Assembly (NCBI GenBank): GCA_003223555.1
Contig: QHVM01000043.1
Coordinates: 6,290 to 45,767 of the forward strand
Source: Acidobacteriota bacterium
Lineage (GTDB): Bacteria > Acidobacteriota > Vicinamibacteria > Fen-336
Length of the DNA: 39,478 nucleotides
Direction of reading: 5' to 3'
Positions 30,795-37,919 of the stretch are shown in pieces; position 1 is the first letter of the stretch, and each line of letters starts with the position of its first letter. Both the position numbers and the translations under genes were made by a program. Below the pieces are notes generated by a model. That model worked only from the letters and a program-made list of their open reading frames with translations. It searched no databases and had not been told where the DNA came from.

Positions 30795-32792
30795 ATGAAG
30801 CATCTCTTGCTGCTCTCGACTCTCGCGCTCGGCCCCGCCCCGGACGTCCTCGCCCAACGCTTCCAGCCCGCGGACCGGCTCCGCATCGTGACCCCGTCCG
30901 ATCCCCAGGTGTCGCCCGACGGGCGGTCGGTCGCGGTGGTCGTCTCGCGGGCGAACGTGAAGGACGACCGCTGGGAGCCGGAGCTGGTGCTCGTCGACGT
31001 CGCCACCGGCGCGCAGAGGCCGCTCACGTGCGATCGCCGCGGCGTCGCCTCTCCCCGCTGGTCGCCCGACGGGGAGCGGATCGCGTTCCTCGCCAACGCC
31101 GGGAGCGAGAAGGAGGCCAAGCGGCAGGTCTGGGTGATGTCGATGCGGGGCGGCGACGCCCGCCGCATCACCGATGTCGGCAGCGGCGTCCAGCAGCTCG
31201 CCTGGAGCCCCGACGGATCGCAGATCGCCTTCGTCGCTGCGGACGAGCCCGAGAAGCGGCCCGAGGCCGAGAAGAACAACCGATCCTTCGAGGTCGATGA
31301 CGACGACTACCTCACGACCGCGGCTCCGACGCCGTCCCACCTCTGGCTGGTCGCCTCGGAGGGCGGCGCCGCCCGCCGCGTGACCAGCGGGCCGTGGAGC
31401 CTCCCGGTCGCGCACCCGCCGGGACCCGTCCCCTCGCCCTTGTCGTGGTCGCCGGACGGGAAGACGATCGCCATCACCCGTCGGGAGTCCCCCCACGAGA
31501 AAACGCCCGACATCGCGCACGTCGCCCTCGTAGACGTCGCCACCGGCACGACGCGGCGATTGACCACCCACCAGGTCGACGACGGCCAGCCGGTGTTCTC
31601 CCCCGACGGGACTCGCATCGCGTACTGGCACCCGCAGGCCGGCGAGCGCTCCGGCCAGAACGCGATCTGGGTCGCGCCGGCCGCGGGCGGCGACGGTAGG
31701 GAGGTGACGGCGGCGATCGACCGCAACGTGTTCCGGTCGGTCTGGCTGCCGGACGGCAAGTCCTTCCTGACCGGCGGCCACGACGGGACGGCCACCGCCT
31801 ACTGGATCCAGCCCGCCGAGGGCGGCCCCCCGCGGCGGCTCGCCCTGGGGGAAGTCGAGCCGACCTGGAGCTTCTGGATCGACGCCAGCGTGTCGAAGAC
31901 GGGCGCCATCGCCTTCACGGGATCGACACCTTCGCATCCGCGCGAGCTGTACTACATGGAGTCGGCCGGCCGCTCGCCGCGCGCGCTCACGCGGTTCAAC
32001 GACGCCATCGCGGCGATGAGCCTCGGCCGCAGCGAGCCGATCTCGTGGACCTTCGAAGGGATGGACGAGGACGGCGTGGTCGTCTATCCGCCCGGCTTCG
32101 AGGCGTCGCGCAGGTACCCGCTCGTCGTCTACATCCACGGGGGGCCGCGGGCGGCCTCGACCACCGCCTTCAGCCCGCTGCCCCAGGTCCTGGCCGCCCA
32201 GGGCTGGGTGGTCTTCCAGCCGAACTACCGGGGCAGCGACAACCGCGGGAACGCCTGCGCCCGCGCCATCGTGCACGACTCGGGCGCGGGCCCCGGGCGC
32301 GACGTCATGGCCGGCCTGGCCGCCCTCCAGAAGCGCGGGTTCGTCGATCCCGACCGGATCGCGGTCGGCGGGTGGTCCTACGGCGGCTACATGACGACCT
32401 GGATGATCGGCCACTACCCGGTCTTCAAGGGCGCGGTGTCGGGCGCCGCGGTGAACAACCTCGTCGACGGCTACACGCTCGCCGACGGCGGGCTGGGACG
32501 GCGGCTCACCTGGGGCTCGCCCTACACCGGCGACAACATGAAGAAGTACGTCGAGCAGTCTCCGATCACGTACGCGGCCAGGATCAAGGCGCCGACCTTG
32601 ATCCTGAGCGACACCGGCGACGTGCGGGTCCCCATCACCCAGTCCTACCAGCTCTACCACGCGCTCAAGGACAACGGCGTGGCGGTGAAGTTCGTGGCCT
32701 ACCCGGTCGGCGGCCACTCTCCGGACGATCCCGTGCACCAGGTGGACGTCGACCGGCGGTACGTCGAGTGGCTGAGCCAGCACCTGAGGTGA
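30795..32792 (+). CDS. Secreted S9-family peptidase (DPP/oligopeptidase type)
   Basis: 665 residues with signal peptide (MKHLLLLSTLALGPAPDVLA, ~20). The N-terminal ~400 residues form a beta-propeller of PD40/WD40-like repeats recognisable by recurring SPDG units (DPQVSPDGRSVAVVV, RWSPDGERIAFLA, AWSPDGSQIAFVA, LSWSPDGKTIAIT, VFSPDGTRIAYWH). The alpha/beta-hydrolase domain (~430-665) carries VVYIHGGPRAA, the nucleophile elbow GGWSYGGYM (Ser528), D609 in SDTGDVRVP and H641 in GGHSPDDP. This is the S9C/dipeptidyl-peptidase layout, which clips dipeptides or oligopeptides, often after Pro or Ala. It is monocistronic, after a GAGGAG ribosome-binding site. The next gene (gatB) follows 40 nt later with its own -10 motif. 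Confidence 0.93.
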   Translation: MKHLLLLSTLALGPAPDVLAQRFQPADRLRIVTPSDPQVSPDGRSVAVVVSRANVKDDRWEPELVLVDVATGAQRPLTCDRRGVASPRWSPDGERIAFLANAGSEKEAKRQVWVMSMRGGDARRITDVGSGVQQLAWSPDGSQIAFVAADEPEKRPEAEKNNRSFEVDDDDYLTTAAPTPSHLWLVASEGGAARRVTSGPWSLPVAHPPGPVPSPLSWSPDGKTIAITRRESPHEKTPDIAHVALVDVATGTTRRLTTHQVDDGQPVFSPDGTRIAYWHPQAGERSGQNAIWVAPAAGGDGREVTAAIDRNVFRSVWLPDGKSFLTGGHDGTATAYWIQPAEGGPPRRLALGEVEPTWSFWIDASVSKTGAIAFTGSTPSHPRELYYMESAGRSPRALTRFNDAIAAMSLGRSEPISWTFEGMDEDGVVVYPPGFEASRRYPLVVYIHGGPRAASTTAFSPLPQVLAAQGWVVFQPNYRGSDNRGNACARAIVHDSGAGPGRDVMAGLAALQKRGFVDPDRIAVGGWSYGGYMTTWMIGHYPVFKGAVSGAAVNNLVDGYTLADGGLGRRLTWGSPYTGDNMKKYVEQSPITYAARIKAPTLILSDTGDVRVPITQSYQLYHALKDNGVAVKFVAYPVGGHSPDDPVHQVDVDRRYVEWLSQHLR

Positions 32793-32818
32793 GCCGGCGG
32801 CGCTCCGGGGCCGCGTGC

Positions 32819-32824
32819 TAGAAT
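32819..32824 (+). promoter_or_regulatory. Putative extended -10 (TGC-TAGAAT) of gatB
   Basis: TGC immediately precedes TAGAAT, and the GTG start codon of gatB comes 8 nt later, consistent with transcription beginning at or within a few bases of the start codon. The same TGCTAGAAT string occurs at 7207-7215. No good -35 was found. Confidence 0.5.
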
Positions 32825-32832
32825 CGGCGGAC

Positions 32833-34320
32833 GTGTCCACCGCCGCCGCAGAGCCCCCCGAGATAGCCTCGAGATACGAGCCGGTGATCGGGCTCGAGGT
32901 CCACTGCCAGCTCCGCACCGCGACCAAGATCTTCTGCCCGTGCCGGAACCGCTTCGGGGACCCGCCCAACACCCACGTCTGCCCGGTCTGCCTGGGCCTG
33001 CCCGGTGCGCTGCCGGCGCTCAACCGGGAAGCGGTGAGCCTCGCGCTGCGGGCGGCCGTGGCCATCCACTGCCGGGTCCAGCCGGTCTCGGTGTTCGCCC
33101 GCAAGAACTACTTCTACCCGGACCTGCCGAAGGGCTACCAGATCTCGCAGTACGACCGGCCCCTGGCCACCGACGGGCACGTCGAGATCCCGGCCGCCGG
33201 AGGCTTCCGCCGCGTCCGCGTGCAGCGCATCCACATGGAGGAAGACGCGGGCAAGCTCCTCCACGAGGGCTTCCCGTGGTCGGGGGAGAAGAGCGGGGTG
33301 GACTTCAACCGCAGCGGCGTGCCGCTCATCGAGATCGTCTCCGACCCCGACCTGCGCAGCTCGGAGGAGGCCCACGCCTACCTCTCCGCCCTCAAGGCGG
33401 TGCTGCTGTACGCGGGCGTCTCGGACTGCAACATGGAGGAGGGCTCCCTGCGCTGCGACGCCAACGTCTCCATCCGGCCCCGCGGCCGCGAGGCGCTGGG
33501 GACGCGGGCCGAGATCAAGAACCTCAACTCATTCCGGAACGTCTCGCGCGCCATCGCGCACGAGCTGGCCCGGCAAGCCGCCTGGCTCGAGTCGGGCCGG
33601 GACGTGGTCCAGGAGACGCGGCTGTGGAACGCGGACCGCGGCGAGACCGTCTCCATGCGCTCGAAGGAGGAGGCGCACGACTACCGCTACTTCCCCGAAC
33701 CCGACCTTCCCCCCCTTGCGGTGAGCCCGGCCTGGGTGGAGGAGGTGCGGTCGTCGCTGCCGGAGCTGCCGGCCGGGAAGCGGCGGCGTTTCGTGGCCGA
33801 GTACGGCCTGCCCGACTATGACGCGGGGGTCCTTACGCTCTCGCGCGAGGTCGCCGATTACTTCGAGACCGTGGCCCGCGAGAGCGGGAATCCCAAGGCC
33901 GCCTCCAACTGGGTGATGACCGAGGTGCTGCGCAAGCTCAAGCAGGGCGCCGGCGACGACGAAGGCCGGCTGGCGCGCTGTCCGCTGAGCCCGTCGAACC
34001 TGGCCGAGATGATCCGGCTCGTCGACGACGGCCGGATCAGCGGGAAGATCGCCAAGGACGTGTTCGAGCGGATGTGGTCGAGCGGCGAGCCGCCGGGAGC
34101 GATCGTCGAGCGCGAGGACCTCAGCCAGGTCTCGGACCGCACGGCGATCCAGGCCGCCGTCGACGAGGTCGTCGCGGCCAACCCCGGCCAGGTCGAGACC
34201 TACCGCCGGGGCAAGACGGCCACCCTCGGCTGGTTCGTCGGCCAGGTGATGAAGAAGACCGGCGGCAAGGCCAATCCCCGGCTCGTCAATGACCTGTTGA
34301 AGAAGGCCCTCGCGGGCTGA
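32833..34320 (+). CDS. gatB: Asp-tRNA(Asn)/Glu-tRNA(Gln) amidotransferase subunit B
   Basis: 495 residues from GTG at 32833. GatB binds misacylated Glu-tRNA(Gln)/Asp-tRNA(Asn) and houses the kinase/transamidation site of the GatCAB complex. Signatures: YEPVIGLEVHCQLRTATKIF (~15-34), the zinc knuckle C-x-C...C-x-x-C (FCPCRN...HVCPVCLGLPG), KNYFYPDLPKGYQISQYD (~95-112), RIHMEEDAGKLLHE, DFNRSGVPLIEIVSDPD (~155-171) and a C-terminal YqeY-like tail (QVMKKTGGKANPRLVNDLLK) that contacts tRNA. The longer frame from 32815 would add VLESAD, including the promoter hexamer, and is not favoured. gatA and gatC are not adjacent, so the complex is split in this genome. Confidence 0.95.
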   Translation: MSTAAAEPPEIASRYEPVIGLEVHCQLRTATKIFCPCRNRFGDPPNTHVCPVCLGLPGALPALNREAVSLALRAAVAIHCRVQPVSVFARKNYFYPDLPKGYQISQYDRPLATDGHVEIPAAGGFRRVRVQRIHMEEDAGKLLHEGFPWSGEKSGVDFNRSGVPLIEIVSDPDLRSSEEAHAYLSALKAVLLYAGVSDCNMEEGSLRCDANVSIRPRGREALGTRAEIKNLNSFRNVSRAIAHELARQAAWLESGRDVVQETRLWNADRGETVSMRSKEEAHDYRYFPEPDLPPLAVSPAWVEEVRSSLPELPAGKRRRFVAEYGLPDYDAGVLTLSREVADYFETVARESGNPKAASNWVMTEVLRKLKQGAGDDEGRLARCPLSPSNLAEMIRLVDDGRISGKIAKDVFERMWSSGEPPGAIVEREDLSQVSDRTAIQAAVDEVVAANPGQVETYRRGKTATLGWFVGQVMKKTGGKANPRLVNDLLKKALAG

Positions 34321-34352
34321 AACGACTCACGGACCTCTAACCAAGGAGCTTG

Positions 34353-35012
34353 ATGACCATGCGCGTTCGCTTGCTGTCCCTGGCCGCCGCCGCGCTCGTC
34401 GGCGGCGTCGCTTCCGCCCAGACCTCCGCCCCCGCGCCCCCGAGGCCGGCGGCCACTCCGCGCCCGGCCCGGCCTCCGGCCGCGGCCCGGGAGACGGTCA
34501 GCGCCACCCTCAACGGAAAGAAGGTCGCGATCGACTACGGGCGCCCGGGCCTCAACGGGCGCAAGGTCGACGACCTCATCGCCCAGCTTCCTCCCGACCG
34601 CGTCTGGCGCGCGGGAGCCAACGAGGTCACCACCCTCACCACCGAGGGCGACGTCCTCATCGGCGGCAAGAGGGTGCCGGCGGGCAAGTACAGCGTCTAC
34701 GTCTACGCCCCCGCGGGCGGCGACTGGTCGCTGATCCTCAACACCGACCCCGGGGTGCCCCTGAAGACGATCTTCCCCGCCGCCCCGCCCGAGCGGGCGG
34801 ACCACCTCTGGCCGATCCTGGACGGCTACGCGAAGATCGCGACCAAGGAGGTCGTCCGGGTGCCGATGAAGCCCGTGACGCCGCGGGAAGCCATGGACCG
34901 GTTCCTCATCTCGATGGAGCCGGCCCGGGACGGCGTCTCTGCGATCACCCTCACCTGGGGTGACCGCGCGTGGACGGTGGACGTGAAGGACGCGGCCGGC
35001 GTCGCTCGGTAG
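34353..35012 (+). CDS. DUF2911-domain secreted protein
   Basis: 219 residues from ATG 34353 after AAGGAG (34342-34347); an ATG at 34359 is also possible. Signal peptide at ~1-22 (RVRLLSLAAAALVGGVASAQ). A Pro/Ala-rich linker (~24-47) precedes the DUF2911 domain (~48-150): KKVAIDYGRPGLNGRKV, RVWRAGANEVTTLTTEGDVL, GGKRVPAGKYSVYVYAPAGG and WSLILNTDPG are all in family order. The C-terminal part (~160-219) is a second beta segment ending ITLTWGDRAWTVDVKD. DUF2911 proteins are common in Bacteroidota and Acidobacteriota and have no established activity. It may be co-transcribed with gatB (gap 32 nt), which is odd for a secreted protein. It converges with the PAP2 gene 13 nt away. Confidence 0.8.
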   Translation: MTMRVRLLSLAAAALVGGVASAQTSAPAPPRPAATPRPARPPAAARETVSATLNGKKVAIDYGRPGLNGRKVDDLIAQLPPDRVWRAGANEVTTLTTEGDVLIGGKRVPAGKYSVYVYAPAGGDWSLILNTDPGVPLKTIFPAAPPERADHLWPILDGYAKIATKEVVRVPMKPVTPREAMDRFLISMEPARDGVSAITLTWGDRAWTVDVKDAAGVAR

Positions 35013-35025
35013 CTAGGGGGGTTCG

Positions 35026-36003
35026 TCAGGCGGGTGCGTTCTGGGGGGCGACCGCGCGGGGATTCACTCCCCGGGCGGTCGCGTACCCCAACGCCTCCTG
35101 CCTCGCCGCCCACCATCCATCGATCCGGGGCGCGAGCCACGCGGCCACCGGCGCCAGCATCCAGCCCGCGAAGAGGTCGACGACGTAGTGGTGGCGCAGG
35201 TAGACCGTCGACACCCACAGGCCGGCGGCGAAGGGCAGGAGCGCCCAGAACCAGGGCCGGACGTAGCGCCAGGCGTAGAAGAGGGCGAGCAGCGACACCG
35301 CCGCGTGCAGGGAAGGAAAGGCCGCCCGGCTGTCCACCGGGAGAAGGGCGAAGGCGCGCGCGGACAGGTTGGAGAACAGGTGCGGATAGCCCTGGAGCGT
35401 GCGCTTGAACTCGTAGACGAGGACCAGACGCGGCGGCGCAGCGGGGAAGATCAGGTACAGCGCGTAGCCCAGGTAGAAGCAGACGATCACCCCCAGCGTG
35501 ACGGCGCGGAACTCCGGCCACCGCCGCTGGGCGAGGAGGATGAGCGACGTCGAGGGCGCGATCGCGGCGAAGCTGAGATAGAAGAACTGCATCAGCTCCG
35601 TCAGGCCGGGGCTGACGAACCGCTCCGCCCACACCGCCGGCACCGCCCCGAAGATCGTCCGGTCGAGGGCGGCCAGCGTGTCGTGCACGTCGTGGGGGTT
35701 CACGAAGCCGATCGTGTCGTGCAGGTTCGTATAGATGAGGATGCAGGTGAGGAAGGGGAGCACCTCGCGCATCGCCTTGACCGCCGGCGCGCTCGACCAG
35801 CGATGGTGCGCGGCGGCCAGGACGGCCAGGAAGGCGGCCGCCGCCGCGAGGCGCACCGTCCCTCCCGGATGTCGGTCGCCGAGGACGCCCGCCTCCCGGA
35901 CATAGGCGTTGGCGGCCAGCGTCAGGTAGGTGGTCGGCAGCAGGAAAGCGAGCGCGATCGCCTCCTCGACCCTGAGCCGGAATACGAACCTGGCTAACGA
36001 CAT
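35026..36003 (-). CDS. PAP2-superfamily membrane phosphatase / inositolphosphotransferase-like
   Basis: 325 residues, six to seven hydrophobic helices (for example EEAIALAFLLPTTYLTLAAN, FLTCILIYTN, LMQFFYLSFAAIAPSTSLIL, LGVIVCFYLGYALYLIFPA). The PAP2 catalytic motifs are AAFPSLHAAVSLL (~228-240, SLHA with His) and STVYLRHHYVVDLFAGWM (~265-282, R-H-x4-D). The first K-x6-R-P motif is represented only by PAAPPRLVL. The type resembles Aur1/PAP2-3, which transfers or removes phosphate on membrane lipids such as undecaprenyl or inositol phospholipids. The start ATG at 36003 lies directly beside the CTCTGCG repeat (2 bp), leaving no room for a conventional promoter. A strong hairpin occupies its last codons. 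Confidence 0.85.
   Translation of the reverse strand: MSLARFVFRLRVEEAIALAFLLPTTYLTLAANAYVREAGVLGDRHPGGTVRLAAAAAFLAVLAAAHHRWSSAPAVKAMREVLPFLTCILIYTNLHDTIGFVNPHDVHDTLAALDRTIFGAVPAVWAERFVSPGLTELMQFFYLSFAAIAPSTSLILLAQRRWPEFRAVTLGVIVCFYLGYALYLIFPAAPPRLVLVYEFKRTLQGYPHLFSNLSARAFALLPVDSRAAFPSLHAAVSLLALFYAWRYVRPWFWALLPFAAGLWVSTVYLRHHYVVDLFAGWMLAPVAAWLAPRIDGWWAARQEALGYATARGVNPRAVAPQNAPA
35048..35082. terminator. 14-bp stem-loop at the convergent DUF2911/PAP2 junction
   Basis: GCGACCGCGCGGGG (35048-35061), loop ATTCACT, then CCCCGGGCGGTCGC (35069-35082): 13 of 14 pairs match. It lies 36 nt after the DUF2911 stop and inside the last codons of the PAP2 gene. There is no T run, so it would act as a structural, possibly bidirectional, transcript end. 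Confidence 0.45.
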
Positions 36004-36005
36004 TG

Positions 36006-36140
36006 CTTCTTAACGCAGAGGTCGCAGAGAACGAACGGAGAGGACGCAGAGGAGCAAAAGAGGGGCCCGAATCGCTTTGACGTATTTCTTCCGTTCTCTG
36101 CGCCCTCTCCGTTTTCCTCAGCGTCCTCTGCGTTAAAGGG
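36006..36140. repeat. Dispersed CTCTGCG inverted-repeat element, copy 2
   Basis: Begins CTTCTTAACGCAGAGGTCGC plus AGAGA, the same 25 bases as copy 1, and ends CAGCGTCCTCTGCGTTAAAG. The ends are inverted repeats of each other (TTAACGCAGAGG...). The middle carries GAGAGGACGCAGAGGAGCAA and CTCTGCGCCCTCTCCG-type units. It sits between the mutase stop and the PAP2 start. Confidence 0.85.
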
Positions 36141-36145
36141 CAACG

Positions 36146-37765
36146 TCAGAGCACCAGCGTTTCCCGGTGCTCGCCGAAGACGGCGCGGAGCCGGCCCGCG
36201 ATCTCCCCCACCGTGGCCCAGGCCAGGACCGCGTCCACGATGGGTCCCATCAGGTCGCCGCCGCCCCGCGCCCGCTCCTCGACCGTGGCCAGGGCCGACC
36301 GCCACGCTCCGGCCTCCCGGCGCTCGCGCAGCGCGCGCAGGCGCGCCACCTGCTCGCGCTCCTGCTCGGGGTCGATGCGGAGGATCTCGGCCGGAGCGGG
36401 CGCGCCTTCCTCCCCGTAGCGGTTCACGCCCACGATCACCTGCTCGCCGGACTCGATCCGCTGCTGGTGGCGATAGGCCGACTCCTGGATCTCCCGCTGG
36501 ATCTCTCCCCGCTCGATGGCCTTCAGGGCGCCGCCGCGGGCCTCGATCCGGTCCAGCAGCCGGCGCGCTTCCTGCTCGAGCTGCTCGGTGGCGGCCTCGA
36601 CCGCGTAGGCCCCGCCGAGGGGATCGACCGCGTCCGCCACCCCGGTCTCGTGGGCGATGACCTGCTGCGTGCGGAGCGCCAGGCGGGCCGAGGCTTCGGT
36701 GGGAAGGGCCAGCGCCTCGTCGCGGGCGTTGGTATGCAGGCTCTGGCAGCCGCCGAGGACGGCGGCCAGGGCCTGCAGCGTCACCCGTACCACGTTGTTG
36801 TCCGGCTGCTGGGCGGTCAGGGTCACACCGCCGGTCTGGACGTGGAACCGTAGCTGCTGGGCCCGGGGGTTCGTCACCCCCAGCCGTTCCCGCACCAGCC
36901 GCGCCCACAGCCGGCGCGCGGCGCGGAACTTCGCCACTTCCTCGATGAAGTCCGAGTGGCAGGCGAAGAAGAAGCTCAGCCGCTCGCCGAAACGCCCCGG
37001 GTCGAGCCCCGCGGCTTGGGCGCGGCGCGTGTACTCGAGGGCGTGGGCGAAGGTGAACGCGACCTCCTGGGGCGCGGTCGCCCCGGCCTCGCGGATGTGG
37101 TACCCGGAGACCGAGATCGGGTTCCACTTCGGGAGCCGCTCGGCGCAGTAGGCGATGACGTCCGTGACGAGCCGCAGCGAGGCCGCCGGAGGATGGATGT
37201 ACGTGCCCCGCGCCACGTACTCCTTGAGGATGTCGTTCTGCACGGTGCCCGACAGCGACGCCTCGGGGATGCCCCGGCGCCTCGCCACCGCCACGTAGAG
37301 CGCGAGGAGGATGGCGGCGGTGGCGTTGATGGTCATCGACGTGGACACGCGGTCGAGAGGGACGCCGTCGAGCAGCGTTTCCATGTCTTCCAGGCTGTCG
37401 ATGGCCACCCCGACCCGGCCCACCTCGCCGGCGGCCTCGGCCGCATCCGAGTCGTAGCCGATCTGGGTGGGGAGGTCGAAGGCCACCGAGAGCCCGGTCG
37501 TGCCCTGGGACAGCAGGTAACGGTAGCGGCGGTTGGACTCGGCGGCGGTGCCGAAGCCGGCGTACTGCCGCATCGTCCAGCGGCGCACCCGGTACCCCTC
37601 CGGGTAGAGGCCGCGCGTGAAGGGAAACGCACCCGGCTCTCCGATCGCTTCCGCGAAGGCGGGAACGTGCTCCGGTCCATAGAGACGCTCGCGCACGAGG
37701 CCGGAGGCCGTGCGAAAGACGGCCGGCCCTCCGGGCTGCCGACCGGATTCAGGCGGCCTGCCCAT
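36146..37765 (-). CDS. Methylmalonyl-CoA mutase large-subunit (acyl-CoA mutase) N-terminal domain protein
   Basis: 539 residues: the substrate-binding TIM-barrel chain of a split acyl-CoA mutase, which with a separate B12-binding small subunit converts methylmalonyl-CoA and succinyl-CoA (or isobutyryl-CoA and butyryl-CoA). Segments: [57 protein letters not shown] (~90-106), [39 protein letters not shown] (~173-192), [20 protein letters not shown] (~218-237, substrate/B12-contact His) and [20 protein letters not shown] (~325-344), followed by [20 protein letters not shown]. The C-terminal B12 domain (DxHxxG) is absent. The small subunit is not in the window. meaB and mce lie 18 kb to the left. 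The start follows a TAACGT hexamer 6 nt upstream. Whether it is methylmalonyl- or isobutyryl-specific is not decided. Confidence 0.9.
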   Translation of the reverse strand: MGRPPESGRQPGGPAVFRTASGLVRERLYGPEHVPAFAEAIGEPGAFPFTRGLYPEGYRVRRWTMRQYAGFGTAAESNRRYRYLLSQGTTGLSVAFDLPTQIGYDSDAAEAAGEVGRVGVAIDSLEDMETLLDGVPLDRVSTSMTINATAAILLALYVAVARRRGIPEASLSGTVQNDILKEYVARGTYIHPPAASLRLVTDVIAYCAERLPKWNPISVSGYHIREAGATAPQEVAFTFAHALEYTRRAQAAGLDPGRFGERLSFFFACHSDFIEEVAKFRAARRLWARLVRERLGVTNPRAQQLRFHVQTGGVTLTAQQPDNNVVRVTLQALAAVLGGCQSLHTNARDEALALPTEASARLALRTQQVIAHETGVADAVDPLGGAYAVEAATEQLEQEARRLLDRIEARGGALKAIERGEIQREIQESAYRHQQRIESGEQVIVGVNRYGEEGAPAPAEILRIDPEQEREQVARLRALRERREAGAWRSALATVEERARGGGDLMGPIVDAVLAWATVGEIAGRLRAVFGEHRETLVL

Positions 37766-37771
37766 GGGCGC

Positions 37772-37777
37772 ACGTTA
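37772..37777 (-). promoter_or_regulatory. Putative extended -10 (TGC-TAACGT) of the mutase gene
   Basis: On the minus strand TGCTAACGT is followed by six bases and the ATG, giving a leaderless arrangement like several other genes here. It lies next to the divergent promoter of the HAMP gene. Confidence 0.4.
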
Positions 37778-37792
37778 GCACAGCGGGCAGGA

Positions 37793-37822
37793 TTGACAGT
37801 CCGAGAGAGCGCGCCGTATTCT
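37793..37822 (+). promoter_or_regulatory. Putative sigma-70 promoter of the poly-HAMP gene
   Basis: TTGACA (37793-37798), 18 nt spacer, TATTCT (37817-37822). A perfect 10-bp palindrome ACATTAATGT (37826-37835) covers the expected transcription start and could be an operator. This leaves a leader of about 90 nt before the GTG at 37920. Confidence 0.55.
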
Positions 37823-37919
37823 TGTACATTAATGTCAGGAAGCGCCGTGTGAAGCTCCTCGCCTCCACCGCGCCGCGCCTGACGGTGGTCGTCCGCCTTC
37901 CATCCGAAAGGTCAAGAAC

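Noticed and set aside
30705-33104. 799-codon minus-strand frame opposite the S9 peptidase and gatB
   Set aside because: No motifs, and it opposes two clearly recognised genes.
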